A DNA stretch of 9,498 nucleotides from an uncultured Aliiroseovarius sp. (GTDB lineage Bacteria > Pseudomonadota > Alphaproteobacteria > Rhodobacterales > Rhodobacteraceae): positions 1 through 9,498 of the forward strand of contig CALJDH010000141.1 of assembly GCA_938023895.1 (NCBI GenBank), written 5' to 3'. This document shows positions 1 to 6,900 of the stretch, piece after piece (within the stretch, counting starts at the first letter, position 1; every line of letters begins with the position of its first letter). Under the pieces are notes generated by a model, which saw only the letters and a program-made list of their open reading frames with translations, was not told the origin of the DNA and searched no databases. The translations under genes were made by a program, and so were the position numbers.

Positions 1-2045
1 CGGTTGATTGCGCGATAGGATTTGTCCAGCCGCATGCTTTCCAAAGCCAGTGCCCCGAAAGGCCGCACGCCCGCCTTCAACAGCAAATCAACGATGTGGC
101 GGTTGTAGTTCACGGGATGATGAATTTCCCAGCCAAGCTCCCCGGTGTAGCTAACCCGCAGAAGGCGCACGCCCTTGGCATAGCCGACTTCGCCCATCTG
201 GGCGGTCAGCCACGGGAAGGCTTCGTTCGACAGGTCGTTGTCGGTCAGGGGCTGCAGAATTTCGCGCGATTTCGGACCTGCCAGCGCGGCCACGCCGTAT
301 TGTTCCGAGATATCTTCAAGCTGAACCGAGCCGTCCTTCGGCAGGCGCTTGGACAGCTCATCCCAGTTATAAACCTGCCCGTTGGGGGTCGAGACCAGAT
401 AGAACGCGTCCTCGGCATCGCGGACGATGGTGTATTCGGCATCCATCCCGCCGCGGTCATTCAGCATCAAAGACAGCGTCATCCGCCCCACTTTGGGCAG
501 TTTGTTCGCCATCAACCCATCCAGCCACGCAGCCGCCCCAGGCCCACGCACCATGAATTTGGTCATGGGGGACATCTCGATAAACCCGGCTTCCTCCCGG
601 GTCGTCTTCACCTCGTCCGTAACATGGTCCCAAGCGTGGGTCTGCCGGAAAGACGCAACCGGAATCGCCTCCTCAGGCGTCGGCGCGAACCATTTCGGGA
701 ACTCATAGCCGTTATACGTCGTCCAGACCGCCCCTTCTGCCGTCAGCAAATCATAGGACCCAACAGTCCGCATCGGACGCGCGGAATACAGATCCTCGCC
801 CGGAATGTGCGCGTGCATGTGGGTGCCCCATGTCTCGCGCACTTTGTCCATCGTCCAGCGTTTCGAGGCATAGTCCCCAAAACGGCGCGGATCGAGTTCA
901 GACATATCGATGGCAGGACGTCCATTCAGGATCCATTGCGCCAGCTGGTTGCCGACCGTGCCGCCCCACAGAATGCCACCGGGCATCCCCTCGGCTAACC
1001 ACAGGTTGTCATGCCCCGGCGCAGGTCCGGCCAGCGGCAACTCGTCGGGCGTCATCTGGAACGGGCCGCGGGTATTGGCCTTGATGCCAATCTCACCCAG
1101 AACCGGGACGCGTTCGATTGCGCGTTCCCATTGGGTTTCCACGGCCTCGAAATCCTCAGGCAGCAGATCGGCGCCAAAGGTCGGGGGTACGCGATCCTCG
1201 GCGAACAGCTTCAGGTCCTTTTCGAACTCATAGGGGCCAAACTGAAGGCCACCCGTGTCTTCACGCAGATAGGCGCCATAATCCTCGTCCCGCAGGATCG
1301 GGTATTCCGGCAAGCCCTGCTTCTTTCGGTCGATCAGATGCGGCACCGTTTCGGTGGTCCAGTACTGATGCACGATCGGGATGCAGGGCAGGTCCAGCCC
1401 CACCCGACGGGCGTTTTCCCGCGCGTAGTTGCCGGTTGCAAAAATCAGATGTTCACAGGTGATTTCGCCTTGATTAGTGACGATTTTCCACAATCCGCTG
1501 TCGAGTTTCTCATAGCTCTGCGCCTCGGCATTCTGGTACACTTTAGCACCCGCATCCCGGGCCAGTTTGGCCATCGCTTGCGTGATGTCGGCTGGATTCA
1601 CATAGCCGTCTTCCGTGTGCAGAATGCCGCCCTGAATGCTGTTGCTTTGGTTTAAAAGCGGATGCACCTCGACGATTTCTTCCGGGGTCAGAAGTTTGCA
1701 CGGTACGCCCGCGGCCTCGGCCACAGACAGATAGCTTTGGAACTCGTCCCAACGCTCGGGCGTGTTGGCCACACGCAGTTGCCCGACCTTCTTCAGACCA
1801 ACCGACATGCCCAGCTTTTTCTCGACCTCGGTATAAATCCGGATCGTTTCCAGCGTCATTTTCGACACGTTGTGCGAGCGCACGAACGTCACCAGCAACC
1901 CCGCCGCGTGCCAGGTCGAGCCTGCCGTTAGCTGCGTACGCTCCAACATCACCGCGTCCGAGCATCCATGCTCCGTCAGCCCATACAGGATCGAGGCGCC
2001 AACACAGCCGCCCCCAACAACAACGACCTTCGCATGAGATTGCAT
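1..2045 (-). CDS. FAD-dependent dimethylglycine/sarcosine dehydrogenase-like protein with GcvT folate domain (3' end outside window)
   Basis: The frame stays open from the ATG at 2045 to the left edge (681 codons). Such proteins are usually about 800-850 residues, so roughly the last 130-150 are missing. Residues 7-35 form a Rossmann FAD site (GGGCVG at 11-16, acidic E35 ending the second strand). The TAGSTWHAAGL segment at 40-50 contains His46, at the position of the histidine that binds FAD covalently in dimethylglycine dehydrogenase. An oxidase domain runs to about residue 375, a linker domain to about 430, then a GCV_T domain with RVSYTGELGWEI at 630-641. Family members oxidatively demethylate N-methylglycines and pass the one-carbon unit to tetrahydrofolate. 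The exact substrate (dimethylglycine, sarcosine or another N-methyl amine) cannot be read from the sequence. The start is fixed by GGAGGA at 2051-2056; an in-frame ATG at 2066 lies upstream of that site. The gene follows glyA on the same strand, but a terminator lies between them. Confidence 0.88.
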   Translation of the reverse strand, partial: MQSHAKVVVVGGGCVGASILYGLTEHGCSDAVMLERTQLTAGSTWHAAGLLVTFVRSHNVSKMTLETIRIYTEVEKKLGMSVGLKKVGQLRVANTPERWDEFQSYLSVAEAAGVPCKLLTPEEIVEVHPLLNQSNSIQGGILHTEDGYVNPADITQAMAKLARDAGAKVYQNAEAQSYEKLDSGLWKIVTNQGEITCEHLIFATGNYARENARRVGLDLPCIPIVHQYWTTETVPHLIDRKKQGLPEYPILRDEDYGAYLREDTGGLQFGPYEFEKDLKLFAEDRVPPTFGADLLPEDFEAVETQWERAIERVPVLGEIGIKANTRGPFQMTPDELPLAGPAPGHDNLWLAEGMPGGILWGGTVGNQLAQWILNGRPAIDMSELDPRRFGDYASKRWTMDKVRETWGTHMHAHIPGEDLYSARPMRTVGSYDLLTAEGAVWTTYNGYEFPKWFAPTPEEAIPVASFRQTHAWDHVTDEVKTTREEAGFIEMSPMTKFMVRGPGAAAWLDGLMANKLPKVGRMTLSLMLNDRGGMDAEYTIVRDAEDAFYLVSTPNGQVYNWDELSKRLPKDGSVQLEDISEQYGVAALAGPKSREILQPLTDNDLSNEAFPWLTAQMGEVGYAKGVRLLRVSYTGELGWEIHHPVNYNRHIVDLLLKAGVRPFGALALESMRLDKSYRAIN

Positions 2046-2050
2046 GGGAT

Positions 2051-2056
2051 TCCTCC
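2051..2056 (-). promoter_or_regulatory. Shine-Dalgarno site of the dehydrogenase gene
   Basis: GGAGGA on the minus strand, 5 nt before the ATG at 2045. It chooses this ATG over the in-frame ATG at 2066. A GANTC site (GATTC, 2048-2052) overlaps it and another (GAATC) lies at 2076-2080. Confidence 0.75.
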
Positions 2057-2146
2057 GGTTCGGCATTCCTTCTGCGAATCACTGTAGTGGCAAATCGCCT
2101 TCTGACTTCTCTGAAAACGACACCTGCGTGTAGGTCAGATGACGCG

Positions 2147-2174
2147 AAAACCCCGCCTGACTTCACAGGCGGGG
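2147..2174 (-). terminator. Rho-independent terminator of glyA
   Basis: CCCCGCCTG (2151-2159) and CAGGCGGGG (2166-2174) form a perfect 9-bp GC-rich stem with a 6-nt loop. On the minus strand it is followed by TTTT (2147-2150). It lies 27 bp past the glyA stop, so most glyA transcription should end before the dehydrogenase gene. The short T-run may allow some read-through. Confidence 0.8.
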
Positions 2175-2200
2175 CACTAAAAGTCAGCAAAGGGTTCGCG

Positions 2201-3475
2201 TCAGCCGGAATAGGCGGGGAAGGCGGCGCAAAGCGCAGCCACCTTATCCGCTGCCTTGGATACAGCCGTATCAAGGGCTGCGTTATCCCCGCCGGCCTCA
2301 GCGTCGATCAGGTCGGCAATGATCTCTCCCAACTGCGCGAACTCAGGTTCTTTCATGCCCCGCGTGGTGGCCGCGCTGGCCCCAAGGCGCAGGCCGACCC
2401 ATTCCGGCGGGCGGGGGCTGTCATATGGGATCGCGTTCTTGTTCGCGGTGATATTGGCGCGCTCCAGAACCACCTCGGCGCGCTTGCCGGTCAGGCCCTT
2501 CCCGCTGAGGTCCAGAAGCACGATATGTGAGTCTGTTCCACCAGAAACGATGCGAACACCGCGTGCGGCCAATGTGCTGGCCAAGGTATTCGCATTGGCC
2601 TTGATCTGATGCGCATAGGCTTTGAACTCTTCCGTCATCGCCTCGCCCAAACAGACTGCTTTGGCGGCCAGAACCTGCGTGTGGATCGAGCCCTGAACCC
2701 CGGGAAAGACCGCGGATTGCAGGCGCTTGAACCAGTCTTCGTTGTTGGTCAGAATCAGCCCACCGCGCGGGCCGCGCAGGGTTTTGGTGGTGGTACAGGT
2801 GACGATATCGGCATGGGGAAATGGCGAGGGGTGCGCCCCTCCCGCAACCAGACCTGCGATATGCGCCATGTCCACGTGGAACCATGCGCCCACCTTCTTG
2901 GCGATCTGCCCCATGCGTTCAAAATCAATCTCGCGCGGATAGGCCGAACCGCCTGCGATCAGCAGCTTTGGCTTCAGCGCGATGGCCTGCTGTTCCAGAG
3001 CGTCATAGTCGATCACCTCGGTCTCTGGGTCGACACCATAGTGGTGCGGCTCGAACCAGCGGCCCGATAGGTTGGCTTTCAGCCCGTGCGACAGATGCCC
3101 GCCTGCGGCCAGATCCAGCGACAGCACTTTGTCGCCCGGCTTCAGCAGCAAAAAGAACACCGCCAAGTTGGCCTGCGACCCGGAGTGAGGCTGCACATTG
3201 GCGTAATTACAGTGGAATAGAGCCTTTGCACGGTCGATCGCGGCTTGCTCGACCACGTCGACAAAACGGCCTCCGCCGTGGAAGCGATTGCCGGGATAGC
3301 CTTCCAGCGTCTTGTTCGTCATCTCGTGCCCCAGCACGTCCAGCACCGCGCGGCTGACGATGTTTTCGGACGCGATCAGCTCGATCTGGTCCTGCTGGCG
3401 TTGCTTTTCATTGTTCAGCGCATTCGCAATCAGCGGATCGGTTTGGGCGACCGGTGTATTGAATTGATAGGTCAT
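2201..3475 (-). CDS. glyA: GlyA-family hydroxymethyltransferase (serine or 2-methylserine type)
   Basis: The protein is 424 residues, normal for the PLP fold-type I GlyA family. These enzymes move a hydroxymethyl group between an amino acid and tetrahydrofolate in the cytoplasm. Clear family marks are IELIASEN (31-38), EGYPG (58-62), VDMAHIAG (201-208), the PLP lysine K231 in TTTKTLRGPRGG, and the carboxylate-binding R363 in LRLG. Against E. coli GlyA, three active-site positions differ: Tyr55 is Thr56, Tyr65 is His66, and His228, just before the PLP lysine, is Thr230. The usual SG(I/L)RLGTPA motif reads WVGLRLGASAA. This pattern resembles, from memory, 2-methylserine hydroxymethyltransferases of alphaproteobacteria such as Paracoccus. 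The symbol therefore means the family, not a proven serine activity. The start at 3475 gives the normal GlyA N-terminus with GAGGA at 3480-3484; the frame stays open upstream to 3628, but that part does not look like GlyA. A LysR regulator is divergent. Confidence 0.9.
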   Translation of the reverse strand: MTYQFNTPVAQTDPLIANALNNEKQRQQDQIELIASENIVSRAVLDVLGHEMTNKTLEGYPGNRFHGGGRFVDVVEQAAIDRAKALFHCNYANVQPHSGSQANLAVFFLLLKPGDKVLSLDLAAGGHLSHGLKANLSGRWFEPHHYGVDPETEVIDYDALEQQAIALKPKLLIAGGSAYPREIDFERMGQIAKKVGAWFHVDMAHIAGLVAGGAHPSPFPHADIVTCTTTKTLRGPRGGLILTNNEDWFKRLQSAVFPGVQGSIHTQVLAAKAVCLGEAMTEEFKAYAHQIKANANTLASTLAARGVRIVSGGTDSHIVLLDLSGKGLTGKRAEVVLERANITANKNAIPYDSPRPPEWVGLRLGASAATTRGMKEPEFAQLGEIIADLIDAEAGGDNAALDTAVSKAADKVAALCAAFPAYSG

Positions 3476-3488
3476 GGCGTCCTCGCTT

Positions 3489-3513
3489 TCCTGAAAAGGT
3501 GTCGACTTCAGGA
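3489..3513. promoter_or_regulatory. Inverted repeat (TCCTGAA-N11-TTCAGGA) in the glyA-lysR promoter region
   Basis: Perfect 7-bp arms (3489-3495 and 3507-3513) are separated by 11 bp. The element sits 13 bp before the glyA ATG, next to its Shine-Dalgarno site, and 81 bp before the lysR ATG. It could be an operator for the divergent LysR protein, or a hairpin in the glyA leader RNA. It does not contain the textbook T-N11-A core, so assignment to LysR is an inference. Confidence 0.45.
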
Positions 3514-3535
3514 TCGAACAGAGGGGCTGGATCGC

Positions 3536-3550
3536 GCAAATCAGTATTGC
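3536..3550. promoter_or_regulatory. Candidate LysR-type box GCAA-N7-TTGC
   Basis: A 15-bp dyad with 4-bp arms and a 7-bp spacer has the geometry of LysR-family boxes. It lies near the middle of the 119-bp divergent region, next to AT-rich DNA containing TATTAT (3551-3556), a possible -10 for lysR. The arms are short and may be due to chance. Confidence 0.3.
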
Positions 3551-3594
3551 TATTATTTTGGTGTAGAAAAACTCACCCTTATTGAAGGCCCACC

Positions 3595-4482
3595 ATGCCC
3601 GTCTCGCCACCCCGCCCGAAAGGCCCACATCTGAACGCCCTACGCGCGTTCGAGGCCGCGGCGCGTCTGGGCAGTTTCTCGGCGGCAGCGGAAGAGCTAT
3701 CGGTCACACCCGGTGCGATCACTCAGCACATCAAAACGCTTGAGGCCTGGGCCGAAACCCCGCTGTTCGTGCGCAGCGCTCGCGGTGTCGCGCTAACCCC
3801 GATGGCTGAAGCACTGGTGCCCGAATTCACTCGTGCCTTTGACCAACTCGGCCTTGCCGTCCATGCACTGCGCAAGCAGGTGGCACCCAACAAGATCAAG
3901 CTGGCCACGCTGCCATCGCTTGCTCAGTACTGGCTGCCCGCACGGTTGAGGAAGCTGCGCCAGATCGCGCCAGATCTGCAGGTGTCTGTGATCGCCTTGG
4001 AAGAACCGCCGAATCTGGTGCGTGAGCCCATTGATATGTCGCTATTTTTCACCTCGGACCCCTTGGGCCCGAACGATATCGAGGTGCTGCGGGACCGGAT
4101 CTTCCCGATCTGCACCCCCGAGGTAGCCACCCGGCTCACCCACCTTGAGGACCTGCGCAACGAAACGCTTCTGCGCGACAGCACATGGTCTGAAGATTGG
4201 GAACACTGGCTATCCGCGCAGACGGATTTGCGCGGCATCGCTTCGGGCGGGACAGAACATTCGCTATTTGCTGTCGCGCTCGAAGAAGCGCGACACGGTG
4301 GGGGCGTTCTGATGGCGCACGAAGCCTTGGTGCAGCGGTTTTTGGACAGCGGCGAGTTGGTGCGCCCCTTCGAGGGTATTGTCGACCTTCCACGGAAGCT
4401 GGTTCTGCAACTATCGCCCGAGATGGTCCGCTCGGATCAACTGGCGCAGATCCGCGAGGTTCTGGTGGAAATCGCCAAGTAG
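3595..4482 (+). CDS. LysR-family transcriptional regulator, GcvA-like
   Basis: The 295-residue length is typical of the family. The N-terminal winged helix-turn-helix (about 13-72) has the hallmark LNALRAFEAAARLGSFSAAAEEL followed by VTPGAITQHIKTLE, then the RGVALTP wing and a linker helix. Residues about 95-290 form the effector-binding, periplasmic-binding-protein-like domain, of the kind seen in GcvA/AmpR relatives. Such proteins bind DNA as oligomers and sense a small metabolite. Divergent placement next to a glyA-family gene suggests that it controls glyA and perhaps the adjacent dehydrogenase, and that it senses glycine, serine, a methylated amino acid or a related compound; the ligand is a guess. 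The ATG at 3595 has GAAGG shortly upstream. No terminator hairpin is visible after the stop. Confidence 0.9.
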   Translation: MPVSPPRPKGPHLNALRAFEAAARLGSFSAAAEELSVTPGAITQHIKTLEAWAETPLFVRSARGVALTPMAEALVPEFTRAFDQLGLAVHALRKQVAPNKIKLATLPSLAQYWLPARLRKLRQIAPDLQVSVIALEEPPNLVREPIDMSLFFTSDPLGPNDIEVLRDRIFPICTPEVATRLTHLEDLRNETLLRDSTWSEDWEHWLSAQTDLRGIASGGTEHSLFAVALEEARHGGGVLMAHEALVQRFLDSGELVRPFEGIVDLPRKLVLQLSPEMVRSDQLAQIREVLVEIAK

Positions 4483-4614
4483 GTTAGTGGTCCAACTGCC
4501 CACGCACGGATGCGTTGAGCCAAATACCGCCAATACCCTGAAAGGTGTTGTAACCCCAAAATCACTGACATACCTTCCCGCCAATTACACATAGAGTGCA
4601 AAGGATTATCGCAC
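4483..4614. other. Intergenic region before the DUF2125 gene
   Basis: 132 bp with no gene. A weak promoter-like pair, TTGTAA followed 17 bp later by TACCTT, lies at about 4549-4577. The motif AATACC occurs twice with 3 bp between copies (about 4524-4538). AAGGA at 4601-4605 is the ribosome-binding site of the next gene. No convincing terminator for the upstream regulator is seen. Confidence 0.3.
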
Positions 4615-6162
4615 ATGCAAACTCTTGCCACCCGGCTGACCCGCGCCGCTTTTCTGGGCGCAACTTTCCTACCTGGCGCCGCCTTCGCGGATCTGACGAC
4701 AGACGATGTCTGGAGGCATCTTCAGCAAAGCTCGACCACATTCGGCGGCGCGCTCAGTGCTGAGACATCGGCGCGTGGCGACGGGCTGGCGTTGAAGAAT
4801 GTAACCTTCAATATGACCCTGCCGTTTGACGTTGGATCCGTAAGTGTAGATCTGGGCGCGTTCGATCTGATTGATATGGGTGATGGCCGCGTCGAGATGA
4901 TCTTGCCCGCTGACGGGACTTATACGCTGACCTATTCCGGCACGGATGGGGAAAGCTTTGGTGGCGCGATGACGATGACCCACCAAGGGTTCACCAACAT
5001 CTTCTCGGGCAGCCCGGAAGAAGTTACCTTCGACCAGAAAGCCGCCCGGTTGGATATTGCGGTCGAACTTGATGGCGTACCGGAAGAGGTCATGGGCTTC
5101 TCAATGAACGGCACATACCTTGGCCTTGTGGGGCAGTCGGTGACCAAATCCGGCGAGATGACGACCTCGGATATCACCTTTGCGGCGGACGAACAGAACA
5201 TCACGTTCAACCAGTCGATGATCGTAGACGACGAGGGGCCAATCACGGCTGCGTCGGTGATGAAATCGGGCCGCATCGAAGGCGAGATGCGCATGGTGAC
5301 CCCGTCCGCCGGCATCGATTTTACCAACCTTGCCAAAGCGCTGCGCGAGGGGCTGGTGATGGACATGACCACCCGTATGGCTGACTACAGCACAGAACAG
5401 GTGACGTCGCAGGGGGATACGATGATGATGGCGCAGTCGTCTTCGGCCAAATCCTATGATTCCTCCATGAAGCTGGATGCAAGCGGCGTCACCATCTCGG
5501 GTCCGGTCGAAGACTTCCGTCTTCAGATGGAAATGCCGATGATGCCGGGTCTGGCGCTGGGTGGAAACATCGCGTCGATGTCGGCCACCATGCAGGCGCC
5601 GCTTCTGGCGGATGACAGCTTTGGCCCCGTGGCGGTCAACCTCGACCTGAACGGGCTGACGCTGGACGATATGGTTTGGGCGATGGGTGACCCGATGGGC
5701 GCCTTGCCGCGTGATCCGATTCACCTGACGCTCGATCTGACTGGAACGCTGAAGCACAACGTCGAGTGGCTGGATTTTGCCAACCTTGAAGCCAAACTTG
5801 AAGCGCTGGGTGACATGCTGCCGGTCGAGCCGGGCAGCGCGACGCTGAACGCTTTGCGTCTGTCGGCCGTAGGGGCCGAGATCAACGGCGAAGGTGCGTT
5901 TACCTTTGATTCCAGCGATCTCGAGACCTTCGACGGCCTGCCGCGCCCGGAAGGGAAACTGACCCTGCGCGCCAAAGGCCTGACTGCCCTGTCGCAGAAA
6001 CTGGTTCAGATGGGCATTCCGGCAGAACAGGTGACCGGCTCGATGATGATGCTGGAGATGTTCACCGCCGCCGACGCCGCGAATGGCGATGATGCCCGCG
6101 TGACCACGCTTGAAGTCACCCCCGACGGGTCGGTCTTTGCCAACGGGATGCAGCTTCAGTAA
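4615..6162 (+). CDS. Exported DUF2125-like protein
   Basis: The 515-residue protein starts with a signal peptide: basic R/T residues to about 10, a hydrophobic core, and a likely cut after GAAFA at about residue 25. The rest has no membrane helix and alternates polar and hydrophobic residues, as in beta-rich periplasmic proteins. The layout and the C-terminal stretch with PRPEGKLTLRAKGLTALSQK resemble DUF2125 proteins of Rhodobacteraceae; the function of that family is not known to me. Methionines are frequent and partly clustered (for example MEMPMMPG and two MMM runs). A role in the envelope or in lipid-related transport would only be a guess. The ATG has AAGGA 9 nt upstream. The gene appears to be a single transcription unit, with a strong terminator 31 bp after the stop. 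Confidence 0.8.
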   Translation: MQTLATRLTRAAFLGATFLPGAAFADLTTDDVWRHLQQSSTTFGGALSAETSARGDGLALKNVTFNMTLPFDVGSVSVDLGAFDLIDMGDGRVEMILPADGTYTLTYSGTDGESFGGAMTMTHQGFTNIFSGSPEEVTFDQKAARLDIAVELDGVPEEVMGFSMNGTYLGLVGQSVTKSGEMTTSDITFAADEQNITFNQSMIVDDEGPITAASVMKSGRIEGEMRMVTPSAGIDFTNLAKALREGLVMDMTTRMADYSTEQVTSQGDTMMMAQSSSAKSYDSSMKLDASGVTISGPVEDFRLQMEMPMMPGLALGGNIASMSATMQAPLLADDSFGPVAVNLDLNGLTLDDMVWAMGDPMGALPRDPIHLTLDLTGTLKHNVEWLDFANLEAKLEALGDMLPVEPGSATLNALRLSAVGAEINGEGAFTFDSSDLETFDGLPRPEGKLTLRAKGLTALSQKLVQMGIPAEQVTGSMMMLEMFTAADAANGDDARVTTLEVTPDGSVFANGMQLQ

Positions 6163-6193
6163 CCGCTGCTCCGACCCCTTGTCACAATAATAT

Positions 6194-6232
6194 AGCCCGG
6201 CAGAAGCGTTCCTTCTGCCGGGCTAATCTTTT
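6194..6232 (+). terminator. Strong terminator between convergent genes, possibly bidirectional
   Basis: AGCCCGGCAGAAG (6194-6206) pairs perfectly with CTTCTGCCGGGCT (6212-6224). This 13-bp stem has a 5-nt loop and is followed by AATCTTTT on the plus strand. It ends the DUF2125 gene. On the minus strand the stem is followed by a TA-rich stretch, so it may also end the Gly/Asp repeat gene, whose stop is 50 bp away. Confidence 0.88.
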
Positions 6233-6273
6233 CGTGTCGACTTATCTTCGCCCGTAGCTACGGGTGCAGGATA

Positions 6274-6672
6274 TCAGCGACGGTTGTCGTTCTTGTTCGA
6301 CTTACCGGGTACGCCATCGCCGCCGCCGTTGCCGCCGTCTCCGCCGCCACCACCATCAGGTGTGCCGCCGCCGGTTCCATCGTCACCGCCACCAGTGCCG
6401 TCTCCGTCACCGCCGCCAGTGCCATCTCCGTCACCGCCGCCAGTGCCGTCTCCATCACCACCACCGGTGCCATCTCCGTCACCACCGCCGGTGCCATCAC
6501 CATCGCCGCTGCCGCTACCGTCGCCGGTACCGCCACCGCCGCTGCCATCACCCGTGCCACCACTGCCATCGCAGCTGGTCGTACAGCCCGTATCGGCTGT
6601 GGCTTGAGTTGCTGGCAACATCAGAATGGCGGCCAGAAGCGCCGCGAAAAGACCTGGGATTTTTGTACGCAT
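6274..6672 (-). CDS. Secreted Gly/Asp-rich repeat protein
   Basis: The 132-residue protein has a clear signal peptide (MRTKIPGLFAALLAAILML, likely cut after ATA at about 26). Next come CTTSC (Cys30, Cys34), a long Gly/Asp/Ser/Thr tract and a basic tail (KSNKNDNRR). Residues 56-95 are five exact copies of GDGDGTGG, with looser copies on both sides. The mature protein is acidic and probably unstructured without a ligand. The DGDG spacing recalls calcium-binding loops, but it is neither a standard EF-hand nor a standard RTX nonapeptide, so calcium binding is a guess. The start is well supported by GGAGGGGG at 6677-6684, 4 nt before the ATG. The strong ribosome site and the signal peptide argue that the gene is real despite its low complexity. 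It appears monocistronic. I do not recognise a family with a known function. Confidence 0.75.
   Translation of the reverse strand: MRTKIPGLFAALLAAILMLPATQATADTGCTTSCDGSGGTGDGSGGGGTGDGSGSGDGDGTGGGDGDGTGGGDGDGTGGGDGDGTGGGDGDGTGGGDDGTGGGTPDGGGGGDGGNGGGDGVPGKSNKNDNRR
6388..6507 (-). repeat. 24-bp tandem repeat, five units, encoding GDGDGTGG
   Basis: Five in-frame units of 24 bp each encode the same octapeptide, with codon-level variation between units (for example CCG versus CCA on the plus strand). The unit length is a multiple of three, so gain or loss of units keeps the frame. The synonymous differences show that the copies are not all recent. Confidence 0.85.
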
Positions 6673-6676
6673 AATT

Positions 6677-6684
6677 CCCCCTCC
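6677..6684 (-). promoter_or_regulatory. Strong Shine-Dalgarno site of the Gly/Asp repeat gene
   Basis: GGAGGGGG on the minus strand, 4 nt before the ATG at 6672. It is among the purine-richest ribosome sites in the window and decides the start of this low-complexity gene. Confidence 0.75.
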
Positions 6685-6731
6685 TAATAAATTTTCCGCC
6701 CAACCACGCGGGTATTAAAATCTGGTTGCGC

Positions 6732-6761
6732 CTTGCAGTTTACAAAAAATGCGTCTGCAAG
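6732..6761. promoter_or_regulatory. Inverted repeat CTTGCAG-N16-CTGCAAG
   Basis: Perfect 7-bp arms (6732-6738 and 6755-6761) flank an AT-rich spacer containing six consecutive A residues. It lies 60-89 bp upstream of the start of the Gly/Asp repeat gene, where an operator or activator site would be expected. No regulator can be assigned. Confidence 0.35.
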
Positions 6762-6830
6762 TCCAATTTTGCGCCACCCTTTCGACACATTCTCGCCCCA
6801 ATTGAGAATTTGGCCGAACCACAGAAGCAG

Positions 6831-6862
6831 AACAGGTCGGCACCAGAACGGACCGACCTGTT
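6831..6862 (-). terminator. Hairpin downstream of the winged-helix gene, probable terminator
   Basis: AACAGGTCGG (6831-6840) pairs perfectly with CCGACCTGTT (6853-6862) around a 12-nt loop. It lies 38 bp past the stop of the winged-helix gene. On the minus strand the following bases (CTGCTTCTG) are only moderately T-rich, so it may be a weak or factor-assisted terminator, or an mRNA 3' end-stabilising hairpin. Confidence 0.55.
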
Positions 6863-6900
6863 TAGAAAACGGTGTGGGACATTGTCAAAATCGGCGATCT

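Larger units (their letters stand above)
6673..6900. other. 228-bp intergenic region with two inverted repeats
   Basis: This gap separates the Gly/Asp repeat gene from the end of the winged-helix gene; both are on the minus strand. It holds the promoter of the repeat gene, an operator-like dyad (6732-6761) and a long hairpin (6831-6862). A 63-codon plus-strand frame at 6726-6917 crosses the hairpin and shows no ribosome site or protein-like pattern. Confidence 0.5.

Noticed and set aside
2046..2146. Glycine riboswitch before the dehydrogenase gene
   Set aside because: I looked for the paired glycine-aptamer core motifs and did not see them. The gap between glyA's terminator and the start is about 100 bp, and only short weak inverted repeats are present.
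1543..2274. Long minus-strand frame overlapping the dehydrogenase start
   Set aside because: Its translation is Arg-rich and unlike known proteins. The other minus-strand frame over the same bases encodes the recognisable dehydrogenase.
3476..3628. Upstream extension of glyA to a start at 3628
   Set aside because: The extra 51 residues do not resemble the GlyA N-terminus, overlap the lysR start and would remove the divergent promoter region. The ATG at 3475 has a ribosome site.
5101..5757. 218-codon minus-strand frame inside the DUF2125 gene
   Set aside because: His/Arg-rich shadow translation, no ribosome site, fully inside a well-supported plus-strand gene.
6284..6607. Plus-strand open frame encoding a Pro/Ser-rich PPPVPSPSP-type protein
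   Set aside because: It is the complement of the Gly/Asp repeat gene. It has no ribosome site or signal sequence, whereas the minus-strand gene has both.
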